From Pseudomonas sp. LD120 (GTDB taxonomy: Bacteria > Pseudomonadota > Gammaproteobacteria > Pseudomonadales > Pseudomonadaceae): a stretch of 64,000 bases of DNA. This document shows positions 40,514 through 47,956 of this stretch, piece after piece (position 1 is the stretch's first letter; each line of letters begins with the position of its first letter). A program made the position numbers and the translations under genes. The notes below the pieces were generated by a model that was not told the DNA's origin, made no database searches, and saw only the letters and a program-made list of their open reading frames with translations. The stretch is from assembly GCF_009861525.1 (NCBI RefSeq), contig NZ_WVHL01000003.1, forward strand, positions 930,001-994,000. The letters are read 5' to 3'.

Positions 40514-40546
40514 CCGTCGCCGGCCCGGTTCAGGGGCCGGCGACGG
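40514..40546. other. 13-bp perfect stem-loop between ddpA and ddpB
   Basis: CCGTCGCCGGCCC, a seven-base loop, GGGCCGGCGACGG. There is no T run. In ABC operons, a stable hairpin after the binding-protein gene usually protects that part of the mRNA, so more binding protein than permease is made. That role is inferred here. Confidence 0.65.
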
Positions 40547-40563
40547 GGATCGCAGGGCCGGTC

Positions 40564-42141
40564 CTACTTGCTGATTTCGGCGATGTTGAACACCTGTTCC
40601 AGCATCGGATGGAACACGTAGCCCTTCACCGAATCACGCATCGGCAGGCTGTAGTTCTTCTGGTACAGGTAGGCGTAGACGTTGTCCTTGAGGACGATCT
40701 TCTGCGCCTTCTGGTACAGCTCGATGCGCTGGGCGGTGTCGTTGGTGGCGGCCGCTTCGCGGATCAGGCTGTCGACCTCGGGGTTGCTGTAGAACGAGCG
40801 GTTGCCCGGCAAGCCCTGCAGGCTGGAGTCGAACCAGAAGTTCATGAACATGTAGGGGTCGGCGAAGTCCGGGCTCCAGGAACCGATGGCCACGTCGTAG
40901 TCACCCTTGCCAACCCGTTCACGCATGGTGGCGTTGGCCAGTTTCTCCATCTTCAGGTTGATGCCCAGGGGCGCCAGGCCCGCTTGCAGGGTCAGGCCGA
41001 TGGACTCCCAGTTGGCGTCCTTGTCCGAGTACAGGTAGGTCAGGTTGCTGATCTTCTGCGGGACCTTGGCCAGGCTGGCCTTGGCGCCGTCGAGGTTCTG
41101 CTGCATCAGCGGCAGGCTCGGGTCGTGGGCCCACATGCCATCGGGGATCGGCCCGTTCATCAGCTTGGCCTGGCCCTTGAGGATGCCGTCGACGATGCCC
41201 TTGTAGTCGATGGCCTGGACGATGGTCTGGCGCGCTTCGAGGTTATTCAGCGGCGCGCGCTGGTTGTTTAGGTACAGGTAGTTGACCCGCAGCGAGGGGA
41301 AGGTCTGGACCACGATCCCGGACTTGCCGGCCAGGGTGCCGAGCTGGTCTTCGGGCATGTCTTCGATGATGTCCAGGTCGCCGCGCTCCAGTTGCAGGCG
41401 GCGCACCGAGGCTTCGCTGATGATCTTGATCACCACCTTGTTCAGGCTCGGCTTGGGGCCGGCGTAGTAGCTGTTGGGCTCCAGCGTCAGCGACTGGCCC
41501 TTCTGCCAGTTGCTCAGGCGGAAGGCCCCGGAGCCGGCGGTGTGGGTCGACAGGTAGGCGTTGACGTCCTCGCCCTTGTTGGCCACGTCCGGGTTGATGA
41601 TGCCGCCGCCGTTGTGGGCCAGGGTGTAGAGGAAGGGCGCGTAGGGCTTTTTCAGGGTGAAGCGCACGGTCAGCGGATCGACCACCGTCACGCTCATGTC
41701 ATCCGGGAAGGCCCCGGACGGACCTTGCTTGAGCTGCATCAGGCGGTCGAAGGAGAACTTCACCGCCGCGGCGTCCACCGGCTTGCCGTCGTCGAATTTG
41801 TTGTCGGGCTTGAGCTTGAAGTCCCAGGTCAGGTTGTCGGCGGAGGTGCTCCAGCTCTCGGCCAGGTCGCCCTGGACTTCGGTGCTGCCCTTGCCGTTCT
41901 CGACCTTGTAGGTCACCAGCTTCTGGTAGGCCGGGTAGGTCACGGCCCAGTCGTTGTTGTCGATGGTCACGGCCGGGTCGAGGGTCTGCGGGTCGGCGGC
42001 CTTGCCGATCATCAGGGTGTCCTTGGGCGCGGCGGCGCTGGCCGCCTGCCAGGTGCCCAGGCTCAGGGCGGCGCACAGCAGCGACAGGGCGACACGGGTG
42101 GACAGACGCACATCAGGGTTATTGCGCAGATTGGGGGTCAT
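40564..42141 (-). CDS. ddpA: Dipeptide-binding periplasmic protein DdpA
   Basis: A 525-residue SBP_bac_5 protein with a signal peptide (basic start, ALSLLCAALSLGTWQAASA). The mature part begins APKDTLMIGKAADPQTLDPA, typical of the family, and ends with the SBP5 C-terminal lobe. It should capture D-Ala-D-Ala or similar peptides in the periplasm. ATG 42141 follows AAGGAA by six bases; ATG 42159 would lack a site. It follows ddpX by 149 bases. Confidence 0.92.
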   Translation of the reverse strand: MTPNLRNNPDVRLSTRVALSLLCAALSLGTWQAASAAAPKDTLMIGKAADPQTLDPAVTIDNNDWAVTYPAYQKLVTYKVENGKGSTEVQGDLAESWSTSADNLTWDFKLKPDNKFDDGKPVDAAAVKFSFDRLMQLKQGPSGAFPDDMSVTVVDPLTVRFTLKKPYAPFLYTLAHNGGGIINPDVANKGEDVNAYLSTHTAGSGAFRLSNWQKGQSLTLEPNSYYAGPKPSLNKVVIKIISEASVRRLQLERGDLDIIEDMPEDQLGTLAGKSGIVVQTFPSLRVNYLYLNNQRAPLNNLEARQTIVQAIDYKGIVDGILKGQAKLMNGPIPDGMWAHDPSLPLMQQNLDGAKASLAKVPQKISNLTYLYSDKDANWESIGLTLQAGLAPLGINLKMEKLANATMRERVGKGDYDVAIGSWSPDFADPYMFMNFWFDSSLQGLPGNRSFYSNPEVDSLIREAAATNDTAQRIELYQKAQKIVLKDNVYAYLYQKNYSLPMRDSVKGYVFHPMLEQVFNIAEISK

Positions 42142-42290
42142 GCCGGTTTCCTTGATCATTCGATGTTGGGAAGTTCGTCAGGTTTTTTATAAAAGCTATA
42201 ACCGGGCAGTTGGAGCTGAAGCGGTGTTGCAGTACGACCGGCGTGGGGCAGTGAGCTGCCTGTTGTTGTGGCCGGCGGGGGAACGACAGA

Positions 42291-42848
42291 TCAATGTTCG
42301 AAGGGCTGGTCGTGCTCCTGGATCAGGGGGAAGTCTTCGGCGTTGGGCAACTCGTAGTGCCACCACTCGGTGGGGATCGCCTCGAAGCCGGCGCTGAGCA
42401 TGATCCCCAGCAGCATCAGGCGATTGCGCTGCACCTGGGGCGCCAGGTCGCTATAGAACTGGTGCGACTTGGGCTCCATGGCATCGAAAGCGGTGCCCAT
42501 GTCCAGCGGTTGGCCGCTTTCATCCACCAGAGTCAGGTCCACGGCCACGCCCCGGGTGTGGTGCGAGCCCAGGCGCGGATCGCGCACGTAGTCCGGGTTG
42601 GGCAGGGCCTGCCACAGCAGTTGCTGGGCGTAGGCCGGGCGATAGGCGTCGTAGATGCGCAGGCCCAGGCCGGCCATGCGCGCCAGCTGGCTGGCCTTGT
42701 ACAGGCAGGCCGCGGCGTCCTTGTGCAGCAGGCAGCGGGCGTTGCGGTAGATCACCTGGCCGGCCAGGTTGTCGGCGCTGGCGTAGACCAGGTCGATTTC
42801 CAGTTGGTGGCGCTGGGCGTCGATTTCGACAAGGGGGCTGTTGTTCAC
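42291..42848 (-). CDS. ddpX: D-alanyl-D-alanine dipeptidase DdpX (VanX type)
   Basis: A 185-residue zinc dipeptidase. GSHHTRGVAVDLTL matches the SxHxxGxAxD zinc motif and EWWHYE carries the catalytic Glu and third ligand His, as in VanX/DdpX. RIYDAYRPAYAQQLLW holds the conserved Arg. There is no signal peptide, so it acts in the cytoplasm on imported D-Ala-D-Ala, releasing D-Ala for energy or cell-wall reuse. In this operon it is catabolic, not a vancomycin resistance gene. It lies 32 bases after the RpiR-type regulator gene. Confidence 0.93.
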   Translation of the reverse strand: MNNSPLVEIDAQRHQLEIDLVYASADNLAGQVIYRNARCLLHKDAAACLYKASQLARMAGLGLRIYDAYRPAYAQQLLWQALPNPDYVRDPRLGSHHTRGVAVDLTLVDESGQPLDMGTAFDAMEPKSHQFYSDLAPQVQRNRLMLLGIMLSAGFEAIPTEWWHYELPNAEDFPLIQEHDQPFEH

Positions 42849-42880
42849 TCACTCACTCCATCTTGGGGCACGCTTGAAGG

Positions 42881-43741
42881 TCAGGATTCGAACTGGCCGA
42901 AGGCTTCCTGCAACGCTCGGTTCTTCGCCAGGCGCTCATCCAGGCGCTCGCCATAGCCCTCGGCCACCGCGGACACCATCAGGTTGAACAGGCAGGTCAG
43001 CGGGGCCAGGGAATCCCAGAACTGGCCGACATCGGTTTTCAGTTGCAGCAGGTCCAGCGGGTAGTCCCGGGCCCAGGGGCATTGCAGGTCGGTGACCAGG
43101 GCCAGGGGCAGGGCGTTGGCGTTGGCCACTTCGCAGAAGGTCTGGGTGATGGCGGAGTAGGCGCGAAAGTCGGAAATGATCGCGTAGGGCTTGGCGAAGC
43201 CCGAGTTCAGGGTTTCCGCATAGATGCCCGAGAGGCCATCGACGTAGTAGACCTTGGGCCGGATGTATTCCAGGTGGCTGTGGAAGGCGTTGAGGATGCC
43301 CCGGGTCGACTGGATGCCGATGATGAACACCGCGTCGGCCTCGACGATCTGCCGCACGATGTCGGCGAACACCTGGCTGCGGGCCAGGCCGTAGACGTGC
43401 TGGATGGCCTCGATCTCGCGATGCATCGAGCGCTCCAGGGCGTCGTCCTGATGGGCTTCGCTGCGAAACGCGCCGAGCCGGTCGGTGATCAGCCAGGAGG
43501 CCGGGGCATCGCCGCGCAGGCCTTGCTTGACGTCATCCAGGTTGCGGTAGCCCAGGGAGCGCAGGAAGCGCCCCACGGAAATCCCCGTGGTGCCGGCTTG
43601 CTGGGCGATGCTGTCGGCGGTTTCGAAAGGCAACTGCTGGAGGTTGGCCAACAGGTAGGTAGCGATGCGCTTGCCGGTGGGCGTCAGGCTTGCAAACTGC
43701 TGTTCCAGGGTGACTTGGAAACTGTTCTTGTCCATGACCAT
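42881..43741 (-). CDS. MurR/RpiR family transcriptional regulator of the ddp operon
   Basis: A 286-residue regulator. The N-terminal HTH_6 domain (about 1-77) contains SLTPTGKRIATYLLANLQQLPFETADSIAQQAG and the SIS sugar-binding domain spans about 120-260 (AVFIIGIQSTRGI). It is the first gene of the ddp operon. RpiR proteins usually bind phosphosugars or cell-wall fragments. Here a peptidoglycan-derived signal would fit, but that is inference. A long inverted repeat lies just upstream of the gene. Confidence 0.88.
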   Translation of the reverse strand: MVMDKNSFQVTLEQQFASLTPTGKRIATYLLANLQQLPFETADSIAQQAGTTGISVGRFLRSLGYRNLDDVKQGLRGDAPASWLITDRLGAFRSEAHQDDALERSMHREIEAIQHVYGLARSQVFADIVRQIVEADAVFIIGIQSTRGILNAFHSHLEYIRPKVYYVDGLSGIYAETLNSGFAKPYAIISDFRAYSAITQTFCEVANANALPLALVTDLQCPWARDYPLDLLQLKTDVGQFWDSLAPLTCLFNLMVSAVAEGYGERLDERLAKNRALQEAFGQFES

Positions 43742-43762
43742 CTCGCCAGGCGTTCGCGGAAA

Positions 43763-43809
43763 ATGTTATTGAAGTTTCATTTTTGTAATTCGTGTTAGAA
43801 ACATAACAT
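43763..43809 (-). promoter_or_regulatory. Candidate RpiR operator upstream of the ddp operon
   Basis: ATGTTAT and ATAACAT form perfect outer arms, with GTTTC and GAAAC as inner arms (GAAGTTTCATT on one side, GTTAGAAACAT on the other). The island is AT-rich in a GC-rich genome and lies 22 bases before the regulator's start. RpiR-type operators often carry GAAA/TTTC arms, so autoregulation is likely. Confidence 0.55.
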
Positions 43810-43882
43810 CGGCCTTCGCGACAAAACAAGGCTTTTGTCCGACGGGGTCGTTTTCGGCAGAAAGTGACGCTGCTGGTTATCT

Positions 43883-44389
43883 TCAGTGGGCCGCAGGGGA
43901 TGGGTTCAACCAGCGCCCGAGGTCACGGATGGCGCTTTCCACGCAGGCGCTGCGACCGCTCCAGGTGCAGGCCAGCATCAGGTTGCGTGGCAGGTTGAAG
44001 TCCTCCACCGCAAAGCCCTGGGCGTCGCGCCCGGCGGCGTCATGGGGTACCTGCTGGCGCAGGCTGGCGGGGCCGCTGAAGTAGGCCCACACCGGCTTGC
44101 CCAGGGCGATGGCCGCGCCCACTTCGAAGGCGGTGCCGGAATCCGGCTCCAGGCCGCGAAAGTCGTTGAGGTTGGCCAGCAGGGCATCGCAGTCGCGGAT
44201 CATGGTCAGGTTCTGCTGGCAGATCCACTGCGCGGTGGCTTCTGGGGAGAGGTCCGGCGGGGCCTGGTTATCCAGGGGAAACAGGCCGTGCAGGCCTTGG
44301 GCGCTGCACAGTTGCTTGAGGTACTCGCCATGGGCCGGGGCGTCGGCGCGAAACACATCGAAACCGGCGAGGTAGATACGTGGGGGCAT
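43883..44389 (-). CDS. Nucleoside 2-deoxyribosyltransferase family protein
   Basis: A 168-residue cytoplasmic protein. RIYLAGFDVFRADA near the start and DCDALLANLNDFRGLEPDSGTAFEVGAAIALGKPVWAY match the nucleoside deoxyribosyltransferase fold, including the Asp and Glu used for catalysis. It probably cleaves or exchanges the base of (deoxy)nucleotides in salvage. ATG 44389 follows AGGAG by eight bases. The open frame extends far upstream without family similarity, which I ignore. It lies 17 bases after the GNAT gene and may be co-transcribed. Confidence 0.85.
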   Translation of the reverse strand: MPPRIYLAGFDVFRADAPAHGEYLKQLCSAQGLHGLFPLDNQAPPDLSPEATAQWICQQNLTMIRDCDALLANLNDFRGLEPDSGTAFEVGAAIALGKPVWAYFSGPASLRQQVPHDAAGRDAQGFAVEDFNLPRNLMLACTWSGRSACVESAIRDLGRWLNPSPAAH

Positions 44390-44406
44390 GGAGAGGGCTC
44401 CTGGGT

Positions 44407-44859
44407 TCAGTCCAGTGGCTTGCTCATGTACACCCGGTGCAGGCCGTGCTCCACAGCGCGGTGGGTTTCCACGTAGCCGTGGCGGCTGTACAGGGCGATG
44501 TTCTCGCTCATGGCTGCGTTGGTGTACAGGCGCACGCAACGGTGACCGGCGGCCACGGCCTGTTGTTCGGCAAAGGCCAGCAGTTGCCGGCCATGGCCCC
44601 GGCCCTGGGCCTCGGGGTGGACCGCCAGGTTGTCTAGCAGCAGGGCTTCCTGGGCGTCCAGCAGGACAACGAAACCGGCGATTGCCTGCTGCTCCTCCAG
44701 GACCCAGACCTGCCGGGCCAGCACCAGGCACGAATAGTCTTCGAGCATCGGCGCCGGTTCCCGGCCGATCCGCGCGATATAGGGCGCATAGGCGCGCTTG
44801 GCGATGCCTTCGATGGCGGCGAGGTCGGGCAGGGTAGCGGGGCGAATGGTTGACGGCAT
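44407..44859 (-). CDS. GNAT family N-acetyltransferase
   Basis: A 150-residue cytoplasmic GNAT protein. Motif A reads LLDNLAVHPEAQGRGHGRQLLAFAE (acetyl-CoA pyrophosphate loop QGRGHG). Motif B follows with LYTNAAMSENIALYSRHGYVE. The acetyl acceptor is unknown. It is followed by the deoxyribosyltransferase gene and preceded by the queD terminator. Confidence 0.88.
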   Translation of the reverse strand: MPSTIRPATLPDLAAIEGIAKRAYAPYIARIGREPAPMLEDYSCLVLARQVWVLEEQQAIAGFVVLLDAQEALLLDNLAVHPEAQGRGHGRQLLAFAEQQAVAAGHRCVRLYTNAAMSENIALYSRHGYVETHRAVEHGLHRVYMSKPLD

Positions 44860-44902
44860 GGGCGCGAGTGCTCGTGTAACGGCGGGGTGGGGCCATCATA
44901 GG

Positions 44903-44931
44903 CATAAAAAAACCACCCCGTGGGGGTGGTT
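44903..44931 (-). terminator. Rho-independent terminator of queD
   Basis: On the minus strand AACCACCCC, loop CAC, GGGGTGGTT is followed by TTTTTT. It lies a few bases after the queD stop. Confidence 0.88.
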
Positions 44932-44943
44932 TCTTCGGCGGGC

Positions 44944-45300
44944 TTATTCGCCGCGATAGATGCAGCCGCTGGTGCAGGTTTCGTGGATGCGGATCGCGCT
45001 CAGCTCCGGAAGCAATGGCTTGAGCTCGTTCCAGATCCATTTGGCCAGGACTTCGCTGGTGGGGTTTTCCAGGCCGGGGATGTCGTTCAGGTAGTTGTGG
45101 TCCAGGCGCTCGTAGAGCGGCTTGAAGATCGCCTTGATTTCCGAGAAGTCGCGGATCCAGCCGGTGTTCGCGTCGACCTCGCCGCTGAGGTGGATCGCCA
45201 CCTTGAACGAGTGGCCATGCAGGCGGCCGCACTTGTGGCCTTCGGGCACGAAAGGCAGGCGATGGGCGGATTCGAAGGTAAATTCTTTGAAGATTTCCAC
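44944..45300 (-). CDS. queD: 6-carboxy-5,6,7,8-tetrahydropterin synthase QueD
   Basis: A 118-residue cytoplasmic enzyme. Zinc ligands are the His residues of SAHRL and LHGHSF; the catalytic Cys is in HKCGRLHGH. The C-terminal half keeps LDHNYLND and [13 protein letters not shown]. QueD converts dihydroneopterin triphosphate to carboxy-tetrahydropterin, an early step of queuosine synthesis. It is a single gene; I found no preQ1 riboswitch in the 128 bases upstream. Confidence 0.96.
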   Translation of the reverse strand: MEIFKEFTFESAHRLPFVPEGHKCGRLHGHSFKVAIHLSGEVDANTGWIRDFSEIKAIFKPLYERLDHNYLNDIPGLENPTSEVLAKWIWNELKPLLPELSAIRIHETCTSGCIYRGE

Positions 45301-45386
45301 AGTGTCGGTCAGCTCTGTCAGGTGGCGTCGCCCGCGGGCGAGTTGAGGCAGGCGGCGAGTTTATCAGCTTGGCTCCCGGGCTGCGG

Positions 45387-45410
45387 AAAAACCCTGACTA
45401 AAGGGTCAGT
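45387..45410 (-). terminator. Rho-independent terminator after the patatin gene
   Basis: On the minus strand ACCCT, TTAGTC, AGGGT is followed by TTTTTCC; CTGAC/GTCAG arms overlap it. It lies 19 bases after the patatin stop and separates it from queD. Confidence 0.7.
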
Positions 45411-45428
45411 GCGCAGCCTGGGGCAGCC

Positions 45429-46508
45429 TCACAGGCTTTGCAGGCGTTCGCCCAGACGGTTTTGTGCCGCCAGTTCGAGGAATTCGTCGCCCAGGCGCCG
45501 GCTTTCGTCCATGGCGCTGCGCCAGTATTTTTGCCGGCTGGCGTCGTCGCCCATGAAGCGCTTGAAGTCGTTGCGGTCCGGCAGCTTGCCGTAGGGCAGG
45601 CGCGCCAGGTACTCCTTCGACGGCGCCAGCAGCAGGACGTCGCGCAGGCGTTCGGGGCTGGCCCGGCGCCAGGGCAGGGGCTTGTCGAACCAGCCGGGGA
45701 TCACCCGGTCGGTGAAGTGCGGGTAGAGCACGATGTCGCTGCCGCTGTAGGGCAGGTCCAGGTGGTAGTCCAGCAGGCCGCCGTCGCGGAAGGTGCCGGC
45801 CCCGGCCCCGGGCAGTTCGCGCACGCCTTGCATGACCATGGGGATCGAGCCCGAGGCCAGCAGTGCCTGGCGCAGGTTGCCGCGATCCAGGGGCACGAAG
45901 CGCGAGGGAAAGTCCTCCAGCGCCTGCAGCGGCGGGGCCAGGCGCGGGTCGTGCAGCACCAGGCGCTCGAAGTGTCGCGACAGGCGCGCGCGGCCCCGCA
46001 GGTTGTCGGCGATCACCGAGGACAGGCCCAGGCCGAGGCGCCCGCGATGGTCGTCGGCGAGCAGGCCATGGCTTTTGACCACCATGATGTTGAGCCGGTA
46101 GTACGGGTTGTCGAGGATCGTGGCGTCGCGGCCGTCCAGCAACTCATCGAGCATGCGCTGGGAGCTCTGGCTGATCTGCGCCATGCTCACGCCTTTGGCG
46201 AAGGTTTGCTCGTTGTACAGCTGGCCCAGGCGGCGAATGCCTTCTGCGGCGTCCGGCAGGCAGGCGCTGGCGAAGCGCCAGGAGCCCACCGAGGCGCCGA
46301 TCAGCGAACGCTCGCGTGGTACGCCGGGCAGCCACTGGCCGAACAGCGCCAGGTCCAGGCCTTGAATTCCCAGGGCCTTGGGGCCGCCAGCGGCGCCCGG
46401 CAAGGTGCCGACTTCGCCGGCGTGCAGGCCTTGGTGGCGGATGCGGGCCAAGGCGCGGGGACCGGCCTTGAGGGTCAGGGCGGGAAACTTGATATGGATG
46501 GCGGTCAT
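45429..46508 (-). CDS. Patatin-like phospholipase family protein (soluble)
   Basis: A 359-residue protein with no signal peptide. The nucleophile motif is IGASVGSWRFA (GxSxG, about 70-76) and the second catalytic residue is Asp in FRDGGLLDYH near residue 233. The oxyanion loop (AGGPKALGIQGLDLALFG) is less typical than usual. It should be an acyl hydrolase acting on lipids. The gene is single, with a terminator behind it. Confidence 0.82.
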   Translation of the reverse strand: MTAIHIKFPALTLKAGPRALARIRHQGLHAGEVGTLPGAAGGPKALGIQGLDLALFGQWLPGVPRERSLIGASVGSWRFASACLPDAAEGIRRLGQLYNEQTFAKGVSMAQISQSSQRMLDELLDGRDATILDNPYYRLNIMVVKSHGLLADDHRGRLGLGLSSVIADNLRGRARLSRHFERLVLHDPRLAPPLQALEDFPSRFVPLDRGNLRQALLASGSIPMVMQGVRELPGAGAGTFRDGGLLDYHLDLPYSGSDIVLYPHFTDRVIPGWFDKPLPWRRASPERLRDVLLLAPSKEYLARLPYGKLPDRNDFKRFMGDDASRQKYWRSAMDESRRLGDEFLELAAQNRLGERLQSL

Positions 46509-46595
46509 ACCGGGCTCACTGCAGAATCAGTCGCGAAGTATAGAGAACCTGCTGCCTGTGGCCGAGTGAAAGTTGTTCCCGGTCGATGATGTCGA

Positions 46596-46611
46596 TTCAG
46601 TTTCAATTAAG
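46596..46611 (+). promoter_or_regulatory. Candidate BqsR/PmrA-type box upstream of the PepSY-two-component operon
   Basis: TTCAG-TTTCAA-TTAAG is one mismatch from the TTAAG-N6-TTAAG direct repeat known for P. aeruginosa BqsR. A possible -10 (TAGGGT) follows at 46622-46627, about ten bases downstream, the spacing expected when such a box replaces the -35. It lies 58 bases before the first gene of the operon, which itself encodes an OmpR-type regulator, so autoactivation is likely. Confidence 0.6.
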
Positions 46612-46668
46612 TTGCCTTGGGTAGGGTTGGCGCCATCGGCCACCGGCCACTCAACTTGGAGACTTGTC

Positions 46669-46977
46669 ATGAAAACCTTCGCTTTGCTGTTCAGTGCCAG
46701 CCTGATCGCCCTGAGCGCCAGCGCCGCCCAAGCTCGCGACCTGGGGCCCGACGAAGCCCTGAGATTGCGCGACGCTGGTACTATCGTGTCCTTTGAAAAA
46801 CTCAACGCCACGGCCCTGGCCCGTCACCCTGGGGCAAGCATCAGCGAAACCGAACTGGAAGAGGAGTACGGCAAGTACATCTACCAGGTCGAGCTGCGCG
46901 ACCCGCAGGGGCTGGAGTGGGACCTGGAATTGGACGCCGTGACCGGCCAGGTCCTCAAGGATCATCAGGACACCTAA
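46669..46977 (+). CDS. Periplasmic PepSY domain protein 1
   Basis: A 102-residue exported protein: signal peptide about 1-23 (ending SAAQA), then one PepSY domain with GASISETELEEEYGKYIYQVEL and LDAVTGQVLKDHQD. ATG 46669 has GGAG eight bases upstream. It is the first gene of a tightly overlapping four-gene operon and is clearly a paralogue of the next gene (both read ARDL, DEALRLR, then the same PepSY frame). In P. aeruginosa the two genes before bqsR also encode small PepSY proteins. It may bind metal or modulate the sensor; this is inferred. Confidence 0.88.
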   Translation: MKTFALLFSASLIALSASAAQARDLGPDEALRLRDAGTIVSFEKLNATALARHPGASISETELEEEYGKYIYQVELRDPQGLEWDLELDAVTGQVLKDHQDT

Positions 46978-47288
46978 TGAATTCGACGAAGCGCGCCCGC
47001 CTGGCGGCCCTGGCGCTGTTGCTCAGCTGCTCGTGGGCCCAGGCCCGCGATCTGGATCAGGACGAGGCTCTGCGCCTGCGTCAGCAGGGGGTGATCCTGC
47101 CCCTGGAGCAACTGCTGCAGCAGGCCATGGATCGCTATCCCGGGGCCAAGTTGCTGGAAGCCGAGTTGGAAGAAAAACATGGTCTGTACATTTACGAGGT
47201 CGAGCTATTGACCGTGGACGGTGTGGTCCGCGAGCTGGACCTGGACGCCACCACCGGGCGCCTGTTGAAAGATGAGGAAGATGATTGA
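46977..47288 (+). CDS. Periplasmic PepSY domain protein 2
   Basis: A 103-residue exported paralogue of the previous protein: signal peptide about 1-24 (SCSWAQA), then [16 protein letters not shown] and PepSY elements [16 protein letters not shown] and [15 protein letters not shown], with an acidic C-terminus that could bind cations. Its ATG overlaps the previous stop (TAATG), and its own stop overlaps the regulator start (TGATG). Such coupling indicates fixed stoichiometry. Confidence 0.88.
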   Translation: MNSTKRARLAALALLLSCSWAQARDLDQDEALRLRQQGVILPLEQLLQQAMDRYPGAKLLEAELEEKHGLYIYEVELLTVDGVVRELDLDATTGRLLKDEEDD

Positions 47289-47956
47289 TGCGCCTGCTTG
47301 TGGTGGAAGATCACGTAACCCTGGCTGACGAACTGCTTGACGGTCTCAAACTTCAAGGCTACGCCGTGGACTGGCTGGCCGATGGTCGCGATGCGCTGTA
47401 CCAGGGCGCCAGCGAACCCTATGACCTGATCATTCTCGACCTTGGCCTGCCTGGGGTGTCGGGCCTGGAAGTGCTGCGTCAATGGCGCGGCGGCGGGCTG
47501 GCGACACCGGTGCTGATCCTCACTGCGCGGGGCTCTTGGGCCGAGCGCATCGAAGGCCTCAAGGCCGGCGCCGACGATTACCTGAGCAAGCCCTTTCACC
47601 CGGAAGAACTGTACTTGCGGGTTCAGGCGTTGTTGCGTCGCTCCCATGGCCAAGCCAATCAGCCGACCTTGCAGGCTGCCGGCTTTCACCTGGACGAAAG
47701 CCGGCAGTGCGTGGTCCGTGACGGTCAGGATGTGCAACTGACGGCTGCCGAGTTTCGTCTGATGCGTTATTTCATGTTGCACCCGCAGCAGATCCTCTCC
47801 AAAAGCCACCTCGCCGAACACCTCTACGACGGTGAAACCGAGCGCGACTCCAATGTCCTCGAAGTCCATGTCAACCACCTGCGGCGCAAGCTGGGGCGCA
47901 GTGTGATCGAAACCCGGCGCGGCCAGGGCTACCTGTTCGGCGGAACCGATTCGTGA
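47288..47956 (+). CDS. OmpR-family response regulator (BqsR/CarR-like)
   Basis: A 222-residue regulator. The receiver domain has VVEDH, phospho-acceptor Asp in [10 protein letters not shown] (near 51) and Lys in LSKPFHP. The C-terminal winged helix is ECD type ([43 protein letters not shown]). Gene order and neighbours resemble P. aeruginosa PA2657 (bqsR/carR), a regulator responding to ferrous iron or calcium. It is coupled on both sides (TGATG, GTGA). A BqsR-like box lies at the operon head. Confidence 0.92.
   Translation: MRLLVVEDHVTLADELLDGLKLQGYAVDWLADGRDALYQGASEPYDLIILDLGLPGVSGLEVLRQWRGGGLATPVLILTARGSWAERIEGLKAGADDYLSKPFHPEELYLRVQALLRRSHGQANQPTLQAAGFHLDESRQCVVRDGQDVQLTAAEFRLMRYFMLHPQQILSKSHLAEHLYDGETERDSNVLEVHVNHLRRKLGRSVIETRRGQGYLFGGTDS

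Noticed and set aside
42291..42848. Vancomycin-resistance gene vanX
   Set aside because: The dipeptidase sits in a ddp-type transport operon with no vanH, vanA, vanR or vanS, and Gram-negative DdpX is catabolic.
44390..45232. Upstream extension of the deoxyribosyltransferase frame through the GNAT and queD genes
   Set aside because: The extension is antisense-like, Arg/Pro-rich and overlaps two conserved genes; the family start is at 44389.
45301..45428. preQ1 riboswitch upstream of queD
   Set aside because: I looked for the short C-rich/A-rich preQ1-I pattern and found only the patatin terminator and GC-rich leader.
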